64,000 bases of DNA from Campylobacter magnus (GTDB lineage Bacteria > Campylobacterota > Campylobacteria > Campylobacterales > Campylobacteraceae), in NCBI RefSeq assembly GCF_028649595.1, contig NZ_JAQSLK010000003.1:124001-188000 (forward strand), given 5' to 3'. Numbering within the stretch: position 1 is the stretch's first letter; every line of letters begins with the position of its first letter. The notes under the pieces are model-generated. The model made no database searches. It had not been told where the DNA came from and saw nothing but the letters and a program-made list of their open reading frames with translations. Shown here one piece after another: positions 1 through 8,403 of the stretch. The position numbers were made by a program, and so were the translations under genes.

Positions 1-3000
1 GTCTGTGTTAAATGCTACAAGAGCTTCGCTTCCATTAGCTAGAGTAACCTTGCCTAGAGCTGCTAGAGCTTTAGCTGCTGTTGAGACATCTGTGTTATTT
101 ACATCTATGTAGTAAGCAGCTTTACCTTGTAGAGTAGTAGTAGCATTCTCTCCACTAGGTCTAGTAAGCACAAATGGACCGCTGATAGTGTTAGCTAGAG
201 CACCACCTTTTACAATATCACCAGTAGCTAGACCAGTGATTTTTACAGCTTTGTCATTAATAGCAGTATCAACTAGAGTGATAGTCTCAGCGATGTTGCC
301 AGTTTTGTTAAGGTTAACATTGTTAGCTACATTTGTAATGTCTAGAGCTACTGCTTTGTCACCTGAACCAGATTGGAAATACTTAGTTAGATTTATATCG
401 CTTGTAGCACCAGAAGCATCTACAGTTAGGGTTGCTTTAGCAGTTTTACCATTTACAAGCTCTATAGTTCTTACATCTACTGAAGCATTGTTCTCGCTAA
501 GAGCATCTGCATTGATGCTAGTGCCTGAAATGTTGATACTTTCAACACTTTTTAAGCTAGTAATAGTGTTATTTCCACTGATGATAAGGGTATCTCTGCC
601 AACGCCACCGTTAACTGTTAGATTGCCACTAGCAGCAATAGCTGATAGATCTATAGTATCATTTCCAGCGCCAGCATTGATTGTTTCTGGTAGTTTAGTT
701 GCATCAGTGTATGTGATAGTCTCGTTAGCGTCACCTAGAGTAAGTGATTTAACCTTAGTCTCTACAGCAACATTGATGTTTTGACCTTTTGCGCTAGGAA
801 CTATAACTTCTTTGGTTTCTACACCAGTTCCTGAGATAGTTAGGGTTCCATCATTTTTTAGATTATCAGTTTTGATAGATATAGGGTCAGTACCTTCGCT
901 AGGTATAGTTACTACTCCATTAACAGGCGCAATAACTTCAGCGTAGTCATCAGCTTTTACAAAGTTTTTAGTAAAGTCTATATCTTTTGTGTTGATAGTA
1001 GTTAGAGTATCAACTTTAGCGATTTTACTTGTGCCATTTACAGCTTTGCCAACATATACTTTGTATACTACAGTGTTGTTTGAGCTACCTGATGCATTTT
1101 GAAGTGATCTAGCGATGTAGAATACATCACCATCAGCTACATTAGTTAGATCTACACCCAATAAACCATCTTCAATATTTGTTTTTGTTACAGTTTGTTT
1201 ATTGTCAGTTGTAGTAAGCTCATATATTTTGTTGCGTTCTACTGATACTGGAGTAACAGCATTTCCTAGTTTATCAGCTGATACATCAACACCAGAGATT
1301 TTGATTACATCATCTGCTACTTCAAAGTTGCTAATTTTTATACCTTTAGCATCTTTATCTAGAGTGATGGTCTCAGCAATATGAGAGTTGCTGTTTGTAT
1401 CAGTTTTCTTTAGAGTGATGTTTGATTTTAGGTTATTTATTTGTAGGCTTACATTAGCAGCGTCTGCTAGGCTAAGTTTGCTTAGATCTACGCTAGTTGC
1501 ATCTTTTGCATCTAGGATTAGATTACCATTGTTATCAAGCTCGATTTTTTGACCGCTGATAGCTGAAGCTTTTAGTTTGATACCGTCTAGTACTTTGATA
1601 GTCTCAACGCCTTTGATAGACTTGATGCCTGTGAAGTCTGTGCTAGCACCCACTACTGAAGGCTCAGTAAAGTCGATTACATCTTTACCTACACCACCAT
1701 CGATTTCTACTGTAGAGATAGGATTGCCTTTGCCGTCTGTGTGATTGATGCCTTGTTGTAGTTTAATAGTATCATCACCAGTACCTGCACTGATGCTAGC
1801 GTTTTTCCCTACACTACCTATATTTAGAGTATCATCGCCAGCGCCACCGTTTAGTTTAGCACCTTCATCTAGTGAACCATTAAATGTATCATCACCAGCG
1901 CCTAGATCAGCAGTAGCGTTTTTGCCTAGAGTTGTTACAGTTACAGTATCTTTACCTGCGCCTGTATTGATGCTTTTTGAAACAGTGTTAAGGATTATTA
2001 GCTCATCATCGCCAGCACCTGTTTTAATGCTGTCTAGCGCATTACCAGTAGTAAATGTGTTGATCTCACCATCTTTGCTAGCAGCTGAGTTAAGAGAGAC
2101 ATCTTTTAGAGCGTTATTTGTATTAGCAGTGATTTCAAATCTACCAGTACCATTTACATTTATGTATTGGAAGTCACCAGCTACTGAGCCATTTACATTA
2201 GCAGCACCATTGTTGATAACTAGTTTTTCAACGCTTGAAGTGCTTGGTAGATCGCTTAGGTTAAAGTCTGCGCGATTAGTTTTGTCATAGCCAGTTACAT
2301 TTACTGTTAGAGTATCTGTTAGGTATGCCTCTGTACCAGTAGCGCTATCGCTTGATTGGATTGTGCCTTTTGTAGGGTCAGTTAGGTTGTAAGTACCTGT
2401 GAAGTTAGCAGCGCCTTTTAGGTTGCTCTCGCCTGTTTCTGGATCGATGCCTAGGTTGTCATCATCAGCTGCAGTGAACTGAATAGCAGCGATCTTTTGA
2501 TACTCGTCAGTGATTTTTGTGATTTCTTGAGTGTATTGATCAACTTGGCTATCTTTGTTTACACCGTTCATCATTGTTACTAGGTTTTTAAGTTGCTCTG
2601 CTTTTTCGTTTGCAGTAACTAGGCTGTTGAAATCTTTGAAGTTAGCAGTGAAGTTATCAGCTACGCCCAGTTTAGCAGCGAAGTTTTGACCATCTTCTGT
2701 TGTGTTGCCTTGAAGTGCTAGAGCAGCAGCAAATGAAGCAGCTACTTGTGCTGGAGTCATAGTAAAGCTTACAATAGCGTTTGTCCAGAAATCTAGTCCT
2801 TCAGCATCGCTTGCACGGCCTGCTAGGTTGTTATATAGGCTTTCAACCCAAGCACTAGCAAGAGCTTTGTCTTCTGCTTGGATAGCAGCAAATGCGTTTG
2901 CATCAGCAGTGCCTTCTTGAGCTTGAACAGCTGCGATGAACTGAGATACTACATCAGCTCTATTTGGAGTAGCACCAGCTGCGCTTAGCCAGAAAGCTTT

Positions 3001-3264
3001 ACCCTCAGCGTCACTTGCACGGCCTAGAAGTGCAGTATAAAGGCTCTCTACAAATGCAGCTGGATCTGTGTTTAAAAGATCAACAGTTTTAAAGCTTAGA
3101 GTTTCTACACTTAGCTCATTTTTAAAAGACGCATCAGTAAGTAGAGTTTGAGCTAGAGTTGCAGCGTCTAGTTGACCTGCAAATTTTGCTGCTTCTGCGC
3201 CAGTAGCTGGGCGACCCAAAAGACCAAGAAATGCTTGGTTTACTTGTGTTGTTGTTAGTGCCAT
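1..3264 (-). CDS. S-layer-like RTX/DUF4214 protein 1 (3' end beyond window)
   Basis: Open for 1088 codons from ATG 3264 to the window edge, so the C-terminus is missing. The ATG follows an AGAAGGAGCC ribosome site. The N-terminal ~230 residues hold DUF4214-type repeats (LLGRASDAEGKAFW near residue 80, LAGRASDAEGLDFW further on). Then come many Gly-Asp nonapeptide-like motifs (GAGDDEL, GAGDDTF, GGAGDDTL, GAGNDTI) typical of calcium-binding secreted RTX and S-layer proteins. There is no Sec signal and no cysteine seen. Such proteins leave by type I secretion through a C-terminal signal; no secretion genes lie in this window. A second beta-rich module begins about residue 780, so it is multi-module like protein 4. 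Its upstream region is an inverted copy of that of protein 4. Family call is firm; S-layer role is inferred. Confidence 0.85.
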   Translation of the reverse strand, partial: MALTTTQVNQAFLGLLGRPATGAEAAKFAGQLDAATLAQTLLTDASFKNELSVETLSFKTVDLLNTDPAAFVESLYTALLGRASDAEGKAFWLSAAGATPNRADVVSQFIAAVQAQEGTADANAFAAIQAEDKALASAWVESLYNNLAGRASDAEGLDFWTNAIVSFTMTPAQVAASFAAALALQGNTTEDGQNFAAKLGVADNFTANFKDFNSLVTANEKAEQLKNLVTMMNGVNKDSQVDQYTQEITKITDEYQKIAAIQFTAADDDNLGIDPETGESNLKGAANFTGTYNLTDPTKGTIQSSDSATGTEAYLTDTLTVNVTGYDKTNRADFNLSDLPSTSSVEKLVINNGAANVNGSVAGDFQYINVNGTGRFEITANTNNALKDVSLNSAASKDGEINTFTTGNALDSIKTGAGDDELIILNTVSKSINTGAGKDTVTVTTLGKNATADLGAGDDTFNGSLDEGAKLNGGAGDDTLNIGSVGKNASISAGTGDDTIKLQQGINHTDGKGNPISTVEIDGGVGKDVIDFTEPSVVGASTDFTGIKSIKGVETIKVLDGIKLKASAISGQKIELDNNGNLILDAKDATSVDLSKLSLADAANVSLQINNLKSNITLKKTDTNSNSHIAETITLDKDAKGIKISNFEVADDVIKISGVDVSADKLGNAVTPVSVERNKIYELTTTDNKQTVTKTNIEDGLLGVDLTNVADGDVFYIARSLQNASGSSNNTVVYKVYVGKAVNGTSKIAKVDTLTTINTKDIDFTKNFVKADDYAEVIAPVNGVVTIPSEGTDPISIKTDNLKNDGTLTISGTGVETKEVIVPSAKGQNINVAVETKVKSLTLGDANETITYTDATKLPETINAGAGNDTIDLSAIAASGNLTVNGGVGRDTLIISGNNTITSLKSVESINISGTSINADALSENNASVDVRTIELVNGKTAKATLTVDASGATSDINLTKYFQSGSGDKAVALDITNVANNVNLNKTGNIAETITLVDTAINDKAVKITGLATGDIVKGGALANTISGPFVLTRPSGENATTTLQGKAAYYIDVNNTDVSTAAKALAALGKVTLANGSEALVAFNTD

Positions 3265-3652
3265 ATTGGCTCCTTCTATAGAAAAATTTGAAAAGAGCAA
3301 TTTTCAATACAAAATTTTATTTTAAGAATTGCTTCTAATATCGTAGCAATAGTGCTTAGAAGTGCTTTGTTAAATTTGCTTGTGAATTTAAGTTTGAGTT
3401 AAGTATTAAGAAATATTTAAAGATATTTTTGACAATACTAGAACAATTATCAAAATGAGTAAATTTAGTCCTTAAAATAAGGAACAAAAATGAGAAAGTT
3501 TTAAAAAAGTTGCTAAATTACTTGAAATGATGAAATGGTAGGGGTTTAAAGGCAGTGTTGCTTTGGCTAAGAGCTTGCTTGCAGGATTTAGTAAAAGCTA
3601 GGGAATTCTAGAATTCTTTGTGATGAGATTCGCTGAATGGGTCGGGGGATGA
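3206..3652 (-). repeat. Outer inverted repeat, left arm (promoter region and first codons of S-layer gene 1)
   Basis: Read on the minus strand, this stretch matches 11203-11650 on the plus strand with only scattered mismatches. The match covers the upstream region, the 5' leader hairpin, the ribosome site and the first ~59 coding bases, and stops abruptly at the codons after GRPA. It is long enough for homologous recombination, which would invert about 7.5 kb between the arms. Confidence 0.9.
3288..3307 (-). promoter_or_regulatory. 5' leader hairpin shared by the four S-layer genes
   Basis: The 20-mer TTGAAAATTGCTCTTTTCAA (7-bp perfect stem, 6-nt loop) sits about 24 bases before the start codon, followed by ATTTTTCTATAG and the ribosome site. 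The same sequence precedes S-layer genes 2, 3 and 4 (7615-7634, 7966-7985, 11549-11568). Confidence 0.75.
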
Positions 3653-4206
3653 CAAAGAAAGTCAGGTCGGGGATGACACAGGCTTCAAGTCAGGGGATGA
3701 CACAAGGCTTAGGGAATTTTAGAATTCTCGTCATTGCGAGCGAAGCAAAGCAATCTCTAGGAATTCTAAATTTATTCTTAGGAATTCTAGATTTTTGCTC
3801 GCTTTTGTGGGGCAAGCCCCACAGCTCGCTAATTTTATAGGGGCTACGCCCTAAACCCTTGGGGGCTGCCGCTCCTAAAACCCCGTTAAAATTTAGAATT
3901 CTCTTGCTTTATCTGCGTTTTTTGGGGTTATGGGGTATTTTTTAGGGAATTCTAGAATTCCTAGAGATTGCTTCGGTCGTTTTGCTCCCTCGCAATGACG
4001 CAGGGAATTTTAGATTTATTTGTGATGAGATCCTCGGGTCAAGCCCGAGGATGACAAAGAAAGTCAAGCTGGGGGATGACATAGTAGGGAATTTTAGAAT
4101 TCCTAGGATACATTCTAGAATTCCTAGAGTAAAAAACTAGAATTCCATGTAGCAAACAGCTCTAGAATTCCTAGAGCAAAAACCAGCAAAACTAGCAAGA
4201 ACTCCG
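3653..4206. repeat. Intergenic repeat mosaic
   Basis: No gene seen. The stretch is built of repeat families: TCATTGCGAG...GCAATCTC elements (3730, 3965), a GATCCTCGGG...CCCGAGGATGACA hairpin (4030-4056), and several GGAATTCTAGAATTCC palindromes. Positions about 3715-3960 recur as an inverted, diverged copy at about 17932-18198. Short open frames here are made of repeat sequence and were left out. Confidence 0.75.
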
Positions 4207-5565
4207 CTACTCCCTTTTATAGTCGTCTTGCAAGCGCACGATATCATCCTCGCCCAAGTAGCTGCCTACTTGCACCTCGATTAGCTCAAGGTCGCTTTTG
4301 CCCCTGTTTTCTAGTCTATGCACCGCGCCTGCTGGGATATAGGTGCTTTGGTTGGCATAGAGTGTGAGGCTCTGCTCGCCGTTTTGGACTATCGCCTCGC
4401 CGCTTACTACTATCCAGTGCTCGCTGCGATATGTGTGCTTTTGTAGGCTTAGGCGGCCAGCAGGCTTTACTATTATGCGTTTTAGCTTGTAGCCTGCGCC
4501 CTCTGTTAGCACCTCGTAGCTGCCCCACGGGCGGTAGGCTTTGGTGTGGATTTGGGCTAGTTCTGGGCGCTCTGCTTTGATTTGGTTGTAGATTAGCTTG
4601 ACATCTTGGCTAGAGCCTTTGCGCACGATCATTAGGGCATCTGCGGTGTCTATGACGATGAGATCCTCGCAGCCTACTAGGCTTACTTGCCTTGGGCTGT
4701 GGACAAAGCAGCCAGCAGAGCCTGCGCTGTAGTAGTGCGAGCTAGGCAGGCGCTTTGAGAGCTCATCGAAGCTGCCTAGATCGCTCCAGCCAGCATCCAG
4801 TGCTACCATTGCGATATTTTGGCTTTTTTGCATTAGCGCGTAGTCTATGCTTATGTCAGGCAGGCTGTCCATATCAGCTGGGCTTATGCGTGTGATAGCT
4901 CCGTCTTTTTTGGCGTTTTCTACGGCTTTTTTAGCAGCTGCTAGCACCTCTGGAGCGTGAGTTTCTAGCTCAGCTAGCAGCACACCAGCCTTGAAGCAAA
5001 ACATACCGCTATTAAAAAAATATCCCCCACTTGCTAGCATCTGCTTTGCTGTGGCTAGATCTGGCTTTTCAGTAAAGCTTTTGACGTTATATCCATGCTC
5101 TATTTTTTCTGCTGCGCAGATATAGCCATAGCCGGTGTTTGGCTCATCAGGCGTGATGCCAAAGGTGACTAGCTTGCCCTCATTTGCTAGGGCTTTTGCG
5201 TCATTAATTGCGGCTTTAAAGGCGCTTTCATTTGCGATTATGTGGTCGCTTGCGCTTACAAAAAGTATCTCGTCACTATCCACGCTAAGCGCGCCAAAGG
5301 CTATGGCAGCAGCGGTATTTCGCCCAAAAGGCTCTAGCACAAAGCTAGCGTCTTTGCCCTCGCACTCATCTAGGGCTAGGAAGTAGTGGTTTTCGTTGCA
5401 GATTATTATGTTTTTTGAGCTTGGTTCAGCCTTAGCAAGGCGCCCAAGTGCTAGGCTAAAGAGGCTTTGTCCATTTACCATTTTTACAAACTGCTTTGGC
5501 AGCAAAGTGCGTGATAGTGGCCAAAGCCTAGTGCCAGAACCACCGCATAGGATTATATTTGTCAT
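4207..5565 (-). CDS. manC: Mannose-1-phosphate guanylyltransferase / mannose-6-phosphate isomerase
   Basis: Makes GDP-mannose (GTP + mannose-1-phosphate) and interconverts fructose-6-P and mannose-6-P in the cytoplasm, feeding O-chain or glycan synthesis. The nucleotidyltransferase motif GGSGTRLWPLSR lies at residues ~6-17, with FVEKP-like SFTEKP further on. The C-terminal ~110 residues form a type II isomerase cupin (RPWGSYE, LQKHTYRSEHWIVVSG). Length of 452 residues is normal. The start is ATG 5565, which opens the conserved N-terminus; an upstream in-frame extension lacks family similarity. It has its own promoter (TATAAT at 5599-5604, minus strand). It sits between S-layer genes 1 and 2, inside the outer inverted repeat. 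C. fetus S-layers anchor on LPS, and type A LPS is mannose-rich, so a link is plausible but inferred. Confidence 0.93.
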   Translation of the reverse strand: MTNIILCGGSGTRLWPLSRTLLPKQFVKMVNGQSLFSLALGRLAKAEPSSKNIIICNENHYFLALDECEGKDASFVLEPFGRNTAAAIAFGALSVDSDEILFVSASDHIIANESAFKAAINDAKALANEGKLVTFGITPDEPNTGYGYICAAEKIEHGYNVKSFTEKPDLATAKQMLASGGYFFNSGMFCFKAGVLLAELETHAPEVLAAAKKAVENAKKDGAITRISPADMDSLPDISIDYALMQKSQNIAMVALDAGWSDLGSFDELSKRLPSSHYYSAGSAGCFVHSPRQVSLVGCEDLIVIDTADALMIVRKGSSQDVKLIYNQIKAERPELAQIHTKAYRPWGSYEVLTEGAGYKLKRIIVKPAGRLSLQKHTYRSEHWIVVSGEAIVQNGEQSLTLYANQSTYIPAGAVHRLENRGKSDLELIEVQVGSYLGEDDIVRLQDDYKRE

Positions 5566-5598
5566 GTTTTTTTCTCTTTTTGTGTGAAATTTTGCGCC

Positions 5599-5604
5599 AT
5601 TATA
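5599..5604 (-). promoter_or_regulatory. -10 box of manC promoter
   Basis: Minus-strand TATAAT in the context CTTGCTATAATGG, about 33 bases before the manC ATG, in an otherwise T-rich upstream stretch as is usual for Campylobacter sigma-70 promoters. Confidence 0.6.
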
Positions 5605-5776
5605 GCAAGATTTGGCAAATAGATTTGAATTTATTTTTGTTTTTTGCTCTTTTTCGCTTCGCATCCGCTGGTTGGGGGTGCGGGGGTGTTTTTAGCTTAG
5701 GAATTCTAGAATTCCCTGCGTCATTGCGAGGGAGCAAAGCAACCGAAGCTAGGAATTCTAGAATTCCTATAAACGC

Positions 5777-5813
5777 AAAAAGCCCCTTGAGAATAAATCC
5801 CAAGGGGCTTTTT
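5777..5813. terminator. Bidirectional intrinsic terminator after S-layer gene 2
   Basis: Perfect 9-bp stem (AGCCCCTTG / CAAGGGGCT) with an 11-nt loop, A-tract on the left and T-tract on the right. It lies 30 bases past the stop of S-layer gene 2 and upstream of manC, so it should isolate manC from S-layer transcription. Confidence 0.8.
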
Positions 5814-5842
5814 ATATCTAGAATTAGATATTTTTGCTTAGA

Positions 5843-7591
5843 TTAAGAATTGAAGCTTGCGTTTACAAGAGCTGCATCAAATGTAGCTACTAGCTCTATT
5901 TTATCACCAGTGTCTAGACCAGCTGTTGCGTTGTTAGTGATTTTGTAAAGATTTGTAGTTCCATCTTTTACTTGAGCGATATAGCCGATATCACCAGCTG
6001 CTGCAAGATCAGTAGAAAGGTCACTAAAGCCATTTACTAGATCAGCAGTTACTTTTTTGCTATTGATTGTCAATAGAGCATTTGTATCTAGAATAACTTT
6101 ATCTTTTAATACAGTTGCAGCTCCTTTGTTTGTGTATGCAGTAGCAGGACCAGTAGCAGTTGAGCCATCAGTTTTGTTGATTGTGATAGTATCAGTTCCA
6201 GCTTGGAAGCCAGTTACAGTTGCACTTTTTGCTTTGTTGTCAAATACTATTTTATCTGTTATCGTAGCGTCGCTTAGTTGAACTTTGCCACCTTTTACAC
6301 CATTGATAGCGATAGTAGCGCCAGAACCGCCTTCTACATAGTCGATTTTGCTTAGGTTGATACCATTAGCAGCTGTTACTTGAATGCCTAGTATGTTACC
6401 AGTGTCAGCAGAATCTAGAGATAGATTAGCACCATCTAGTGAAGCAGCGTTTAGAATTGCTGCTTTTGTTGTTGAGAGGTCACCTGATGCTTTGATGATA
6501 TCAATGTTATCAAATGATACTTTTGAGAAATCATTTGTAGCAGCACCACTAACTAGAGTTAGAGTATTGTTGCCAGCACCACCGTCGATGTAGCTAGTTT
6601 TTGTGCCAGTAGCTACACCTGTTAGGATAACTTCATCATCACCGCTACCTAGTTTTAGAGCTTTGATGCTAGTAGAAGCTGTGAAAGTCACTTTGTCATC
6701 ACCAGCACCAGTGTCTAGTAGATCCATGTTTTTAGTAACTGATAGCTCGTCTTTTGAAGTACCTGCGAAAGTTGCGCTTTTAACTACGCTAATATCACCG
6801 CTTACACCTGCGATGTTGTTGTCTCTTACATTTAGGTTTAGAACATCTACATTGTTAACATCTTTTAAAACATTTTCTATATTTACTGTTTCTTTATCTT
6901 CTGACTCTTTGCTAGCTCTTAGAGTTAGGTTTAGAGTGTCTTTGTAGTTGCGGCTACCATTTAGAAGTAGAGTGTTCTCATCAGCGCTAATATCACCACC
7001 AAGGATGTTTACAGTAGCATTAAATACGCTTGCGCTCTCCTCGCTACCCTCTGTAGCAGTCTCATTGTCAGCTTTTGTGTTTACGTTTACAGTAGCTACA
7101 TTTACATTTTGACCTTTGAACTCTTCTAGGTCGTTTGATAGATCTTCGATTGTAGTGTTAGCATCTACATTATCCATGATTTGTTTTAGATTAGCTTCGC
7201 CACCTTGGAAAGTGTTGATTTGAGCTGAGATTTGCTCTGCGATACCGAGTTTGTTTTGTAGAGTGTATAGATCACGTGAAGATGGCTGAACTAGGACAGC
7301 ATTGATGAATTGAGATAGAATATCACCATAGCTAGCGCCATTATTTAGAGCGTTTAGCCAGAACTCTTTGCCCTCAGCGTCACTTGCGCGACCTAGTAGT
7401 TGAGAGTAAAGATTCTCAACGAAAGCCTCTTTGCTGTTTGTGAAATCTGCACCTTTGCGGATATCTACTACTGCGTTTGCAAGAGCTGCAACACTAAGAG
7501 AGTTTGCACCCCATGTTACTGCTGAACCCTCTGCTGGGCGACCTGTGATTGCAAGAAATACTTGCTGAACTTGTTGATTTGTTAGTGCCAT
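5843..7591 (-). CDS. S-layer-like RTX/DUF4214 protein 2
   Basis: Protein of 582 residues starting at ATG 7591, behind AGAAGGAGCC; an in-frame upstream ATG lies in the leader hairpin and has no ribosome site. The first ~135 residues are nearly identical to those of protein 3 and contain the DUF4214 motif LLGRASDAEGKEFW. The middle carries Gly-Asp repeats (GAGDDKV, GSGDDEV, GGAGNNTL). The end has the module-closing pattern DKIELVATFD found in all four proteins. No Sec signal and no cysteine seen, as expected of a type I secretion substrate. The best promoter in the 331-bp spacer points into this gene, so it is probably the expressed member of the pair with gene 3 in this orientation. Confidence 0.88.
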   Translation of the reverse strand: MALTNQQVQQVFLAITGRPAEGSAVTWGANSLSVAALANAVVDIRKGADFTNSKEAFVENLYSQLLGRASDAEGKEFWLNALNNGASYGDILSQFINAVLVQPSSRDLYTLQNKLGIAEQISAQINTFQGGEANLKQIMDNVDANTTIEDLSNDLEEFKGQNVNVATVNVNTKADNETATEGSEESASVFNATVNILGGDISADENTLLLNGSRNYKDTLNLTLRASKESEDKETVNIENVLKDVNNVDVLNLNVRDNNIAGVSGDISVVKSATFAGTSKDELSVTKNMDLLDTGAGDDKVTFTASTSIKALKLGSGDDEVILTGVATGTKTSYIDGGAGNNTLTLVSGAATNDFSKVSFDNIDIIKASGDLSTTKAAILNAASLDGANLSLDSADTGNILGIQVTAANGINLSKIDYVEGGSGATIAINGVKGGKVQLSDATITDKIVFDNKAKSATVTGFQAGTDTITINKTDGSTATGPATAYTNKGAATVLKDKVILDTNALLTINSKKVTADLVNGFSDLSTDLAAAGDIGYIAQVKDGTTNLYKITNNATAGLDTGDKIELVATFDAALVNASFNS

Positions 7592-7634
7592 ATTGGCTCC
7601 TTCTATAGAAAAATTTGAAAAGAGCAATTTTCAA
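7198..7634 (-). repeat. Inner inverted repeat, left arm (5' end of S-layer gene 2)
   Basis: About 437 bases, near-identical to 7966-8403 in inverted orientation, covering the leader hairpin, ribosome site and the codons for the first ~130 residues. The match ends after the codons for TFQGG. The arms flank a 331-bp unique spacer. Confidence 0.92.
7615..7634 (-). promoter_or_regulatory. 5' leader hairpin of S-layer gene 2
   Basis: Same 20-base hairpin TTGAAAATTGCTCTTTTCAA as before the other three S-layer genes. It lies inside the recombining arm, so it stays with each gene whichever way the spacer points. Confidence 0.7.
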
Positions 7635-7965
7635 TACTCATTCAACTCCAGCGCTATAGCCAAGAAAAATGGCCGAGATAGCGGGTACATCGAACTTTGC
7701 GAGTGAAATTGCCACCTTATCGATAAGTATTTTTTCAAATACCGAGGCGAAGTATAGCAAAAAAATCGCAAAATTTGCGAAAAAAAGCCAATTTTTTTTG
7801 TAAAGGGTGTAAAAAAATGAAAATTATATATTAGGAAAAAGGCGAAAAATATGGTGTTAAGGGTAGTAAGGGTAGAAAAATGCGGATGAAAAAATTTTTT
7901 TCATTTGATTGTGAAAAATTGCTGATTTTAATGGTAAAAATTGAGAAAAATTGCCAAAAAAAAGT
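7635..7965. other. Putative invertible promoter spacer between S-layer genes 2 and 3
   Basis: Unique 331-bp stretch bounded by the ~437-bp inverted arms. It holds a strong Campylobacter-type promoter only on the minus strand (7751-7765). The half facing gene 3 is A/T-rich with runs of A and T, but I see no equally good T-tract plus TATAAT pair there. Inversion across the arms would turn the promoter towards gene 3. Confidence 0.7.
7751..7765 (-). promoter_or_regulatory. Promoter reading into S-layer gene 2
   Basis: Minus-strand TTTTTTTGCTATACT: a T7 tract plus GC plus TATACT, a close match to the Campylobacter sigma-70 form TTTTTTTGN-TATAAT. It would give a leader of roughly 150 bases before ATG 7591, including a CTTATCGATAAG palindrome and the shared hairpin. 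Confidence 0.75.
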
Positions 7966-8403
7966 TTGAAAATTGCTCTTTTCAAATTTTTCTATAGAAG
8001 GAGCCAATATGGCACTAACAAATCAACAAGTTCAGCAAGTATTTCTTGCAATCACAGGTCGCCCAGCAGAGGGTTCAGCAGTAACATGGGGTGCAAACTC
8101 TCTTAGTGTTGCAGCTCTTGCAAACGCAGTAGTAGATATCCGCAAAGGTGCAGATTTCACAAACAGCAAAGAGGCTTTCGTTGAGAATCTTTACTCTCAA
8201 CTACTAGGCCGCCCAAGTGATGCTGAGGGCAAAGAGTTCTGGCTAAACGCTCTAAATAATGGCGCTAGCTATGGTGATGTTCTAGCTCAATTCGTCAATG
8301 CTGTCCTAGTTCAGCCATCTTCACGTGATCTATACACTCTACAAAACAAACTAAGCATTGCAGAGAAAATCAGCGCTCAAGTTAATACCTTCCAAGGTGG
8401 CGC
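7966..8403 (+). repeat. Inner inverted repeat, right arm (5' end of S-layer gene 3)
   Basis: Inverted partner of 7198-7634. Differences are a few scattered substitutions, for example proline instead of alanine in LLGRPSDAEG. Near-identity over ~440 bases between genes that diverge completely afterwards suggests ongoing recombination or gene conversion. Confidence 0.92.

Noticed and set aside
188-2290. Long plus-strand open frames within S-layer gene 1
   Set aside because: They are antisense shadows of the repetitive low-complexity minus-strand gene; the same happens opposite genes 2, 3 and 4.
3637-3840. Open frame of 67 residues on the plus strand
   Set aside because: It translates repeat elements (TCATTGCGAG and GGGGATGACA families); similar peptides appear wherever the repeat occurs.
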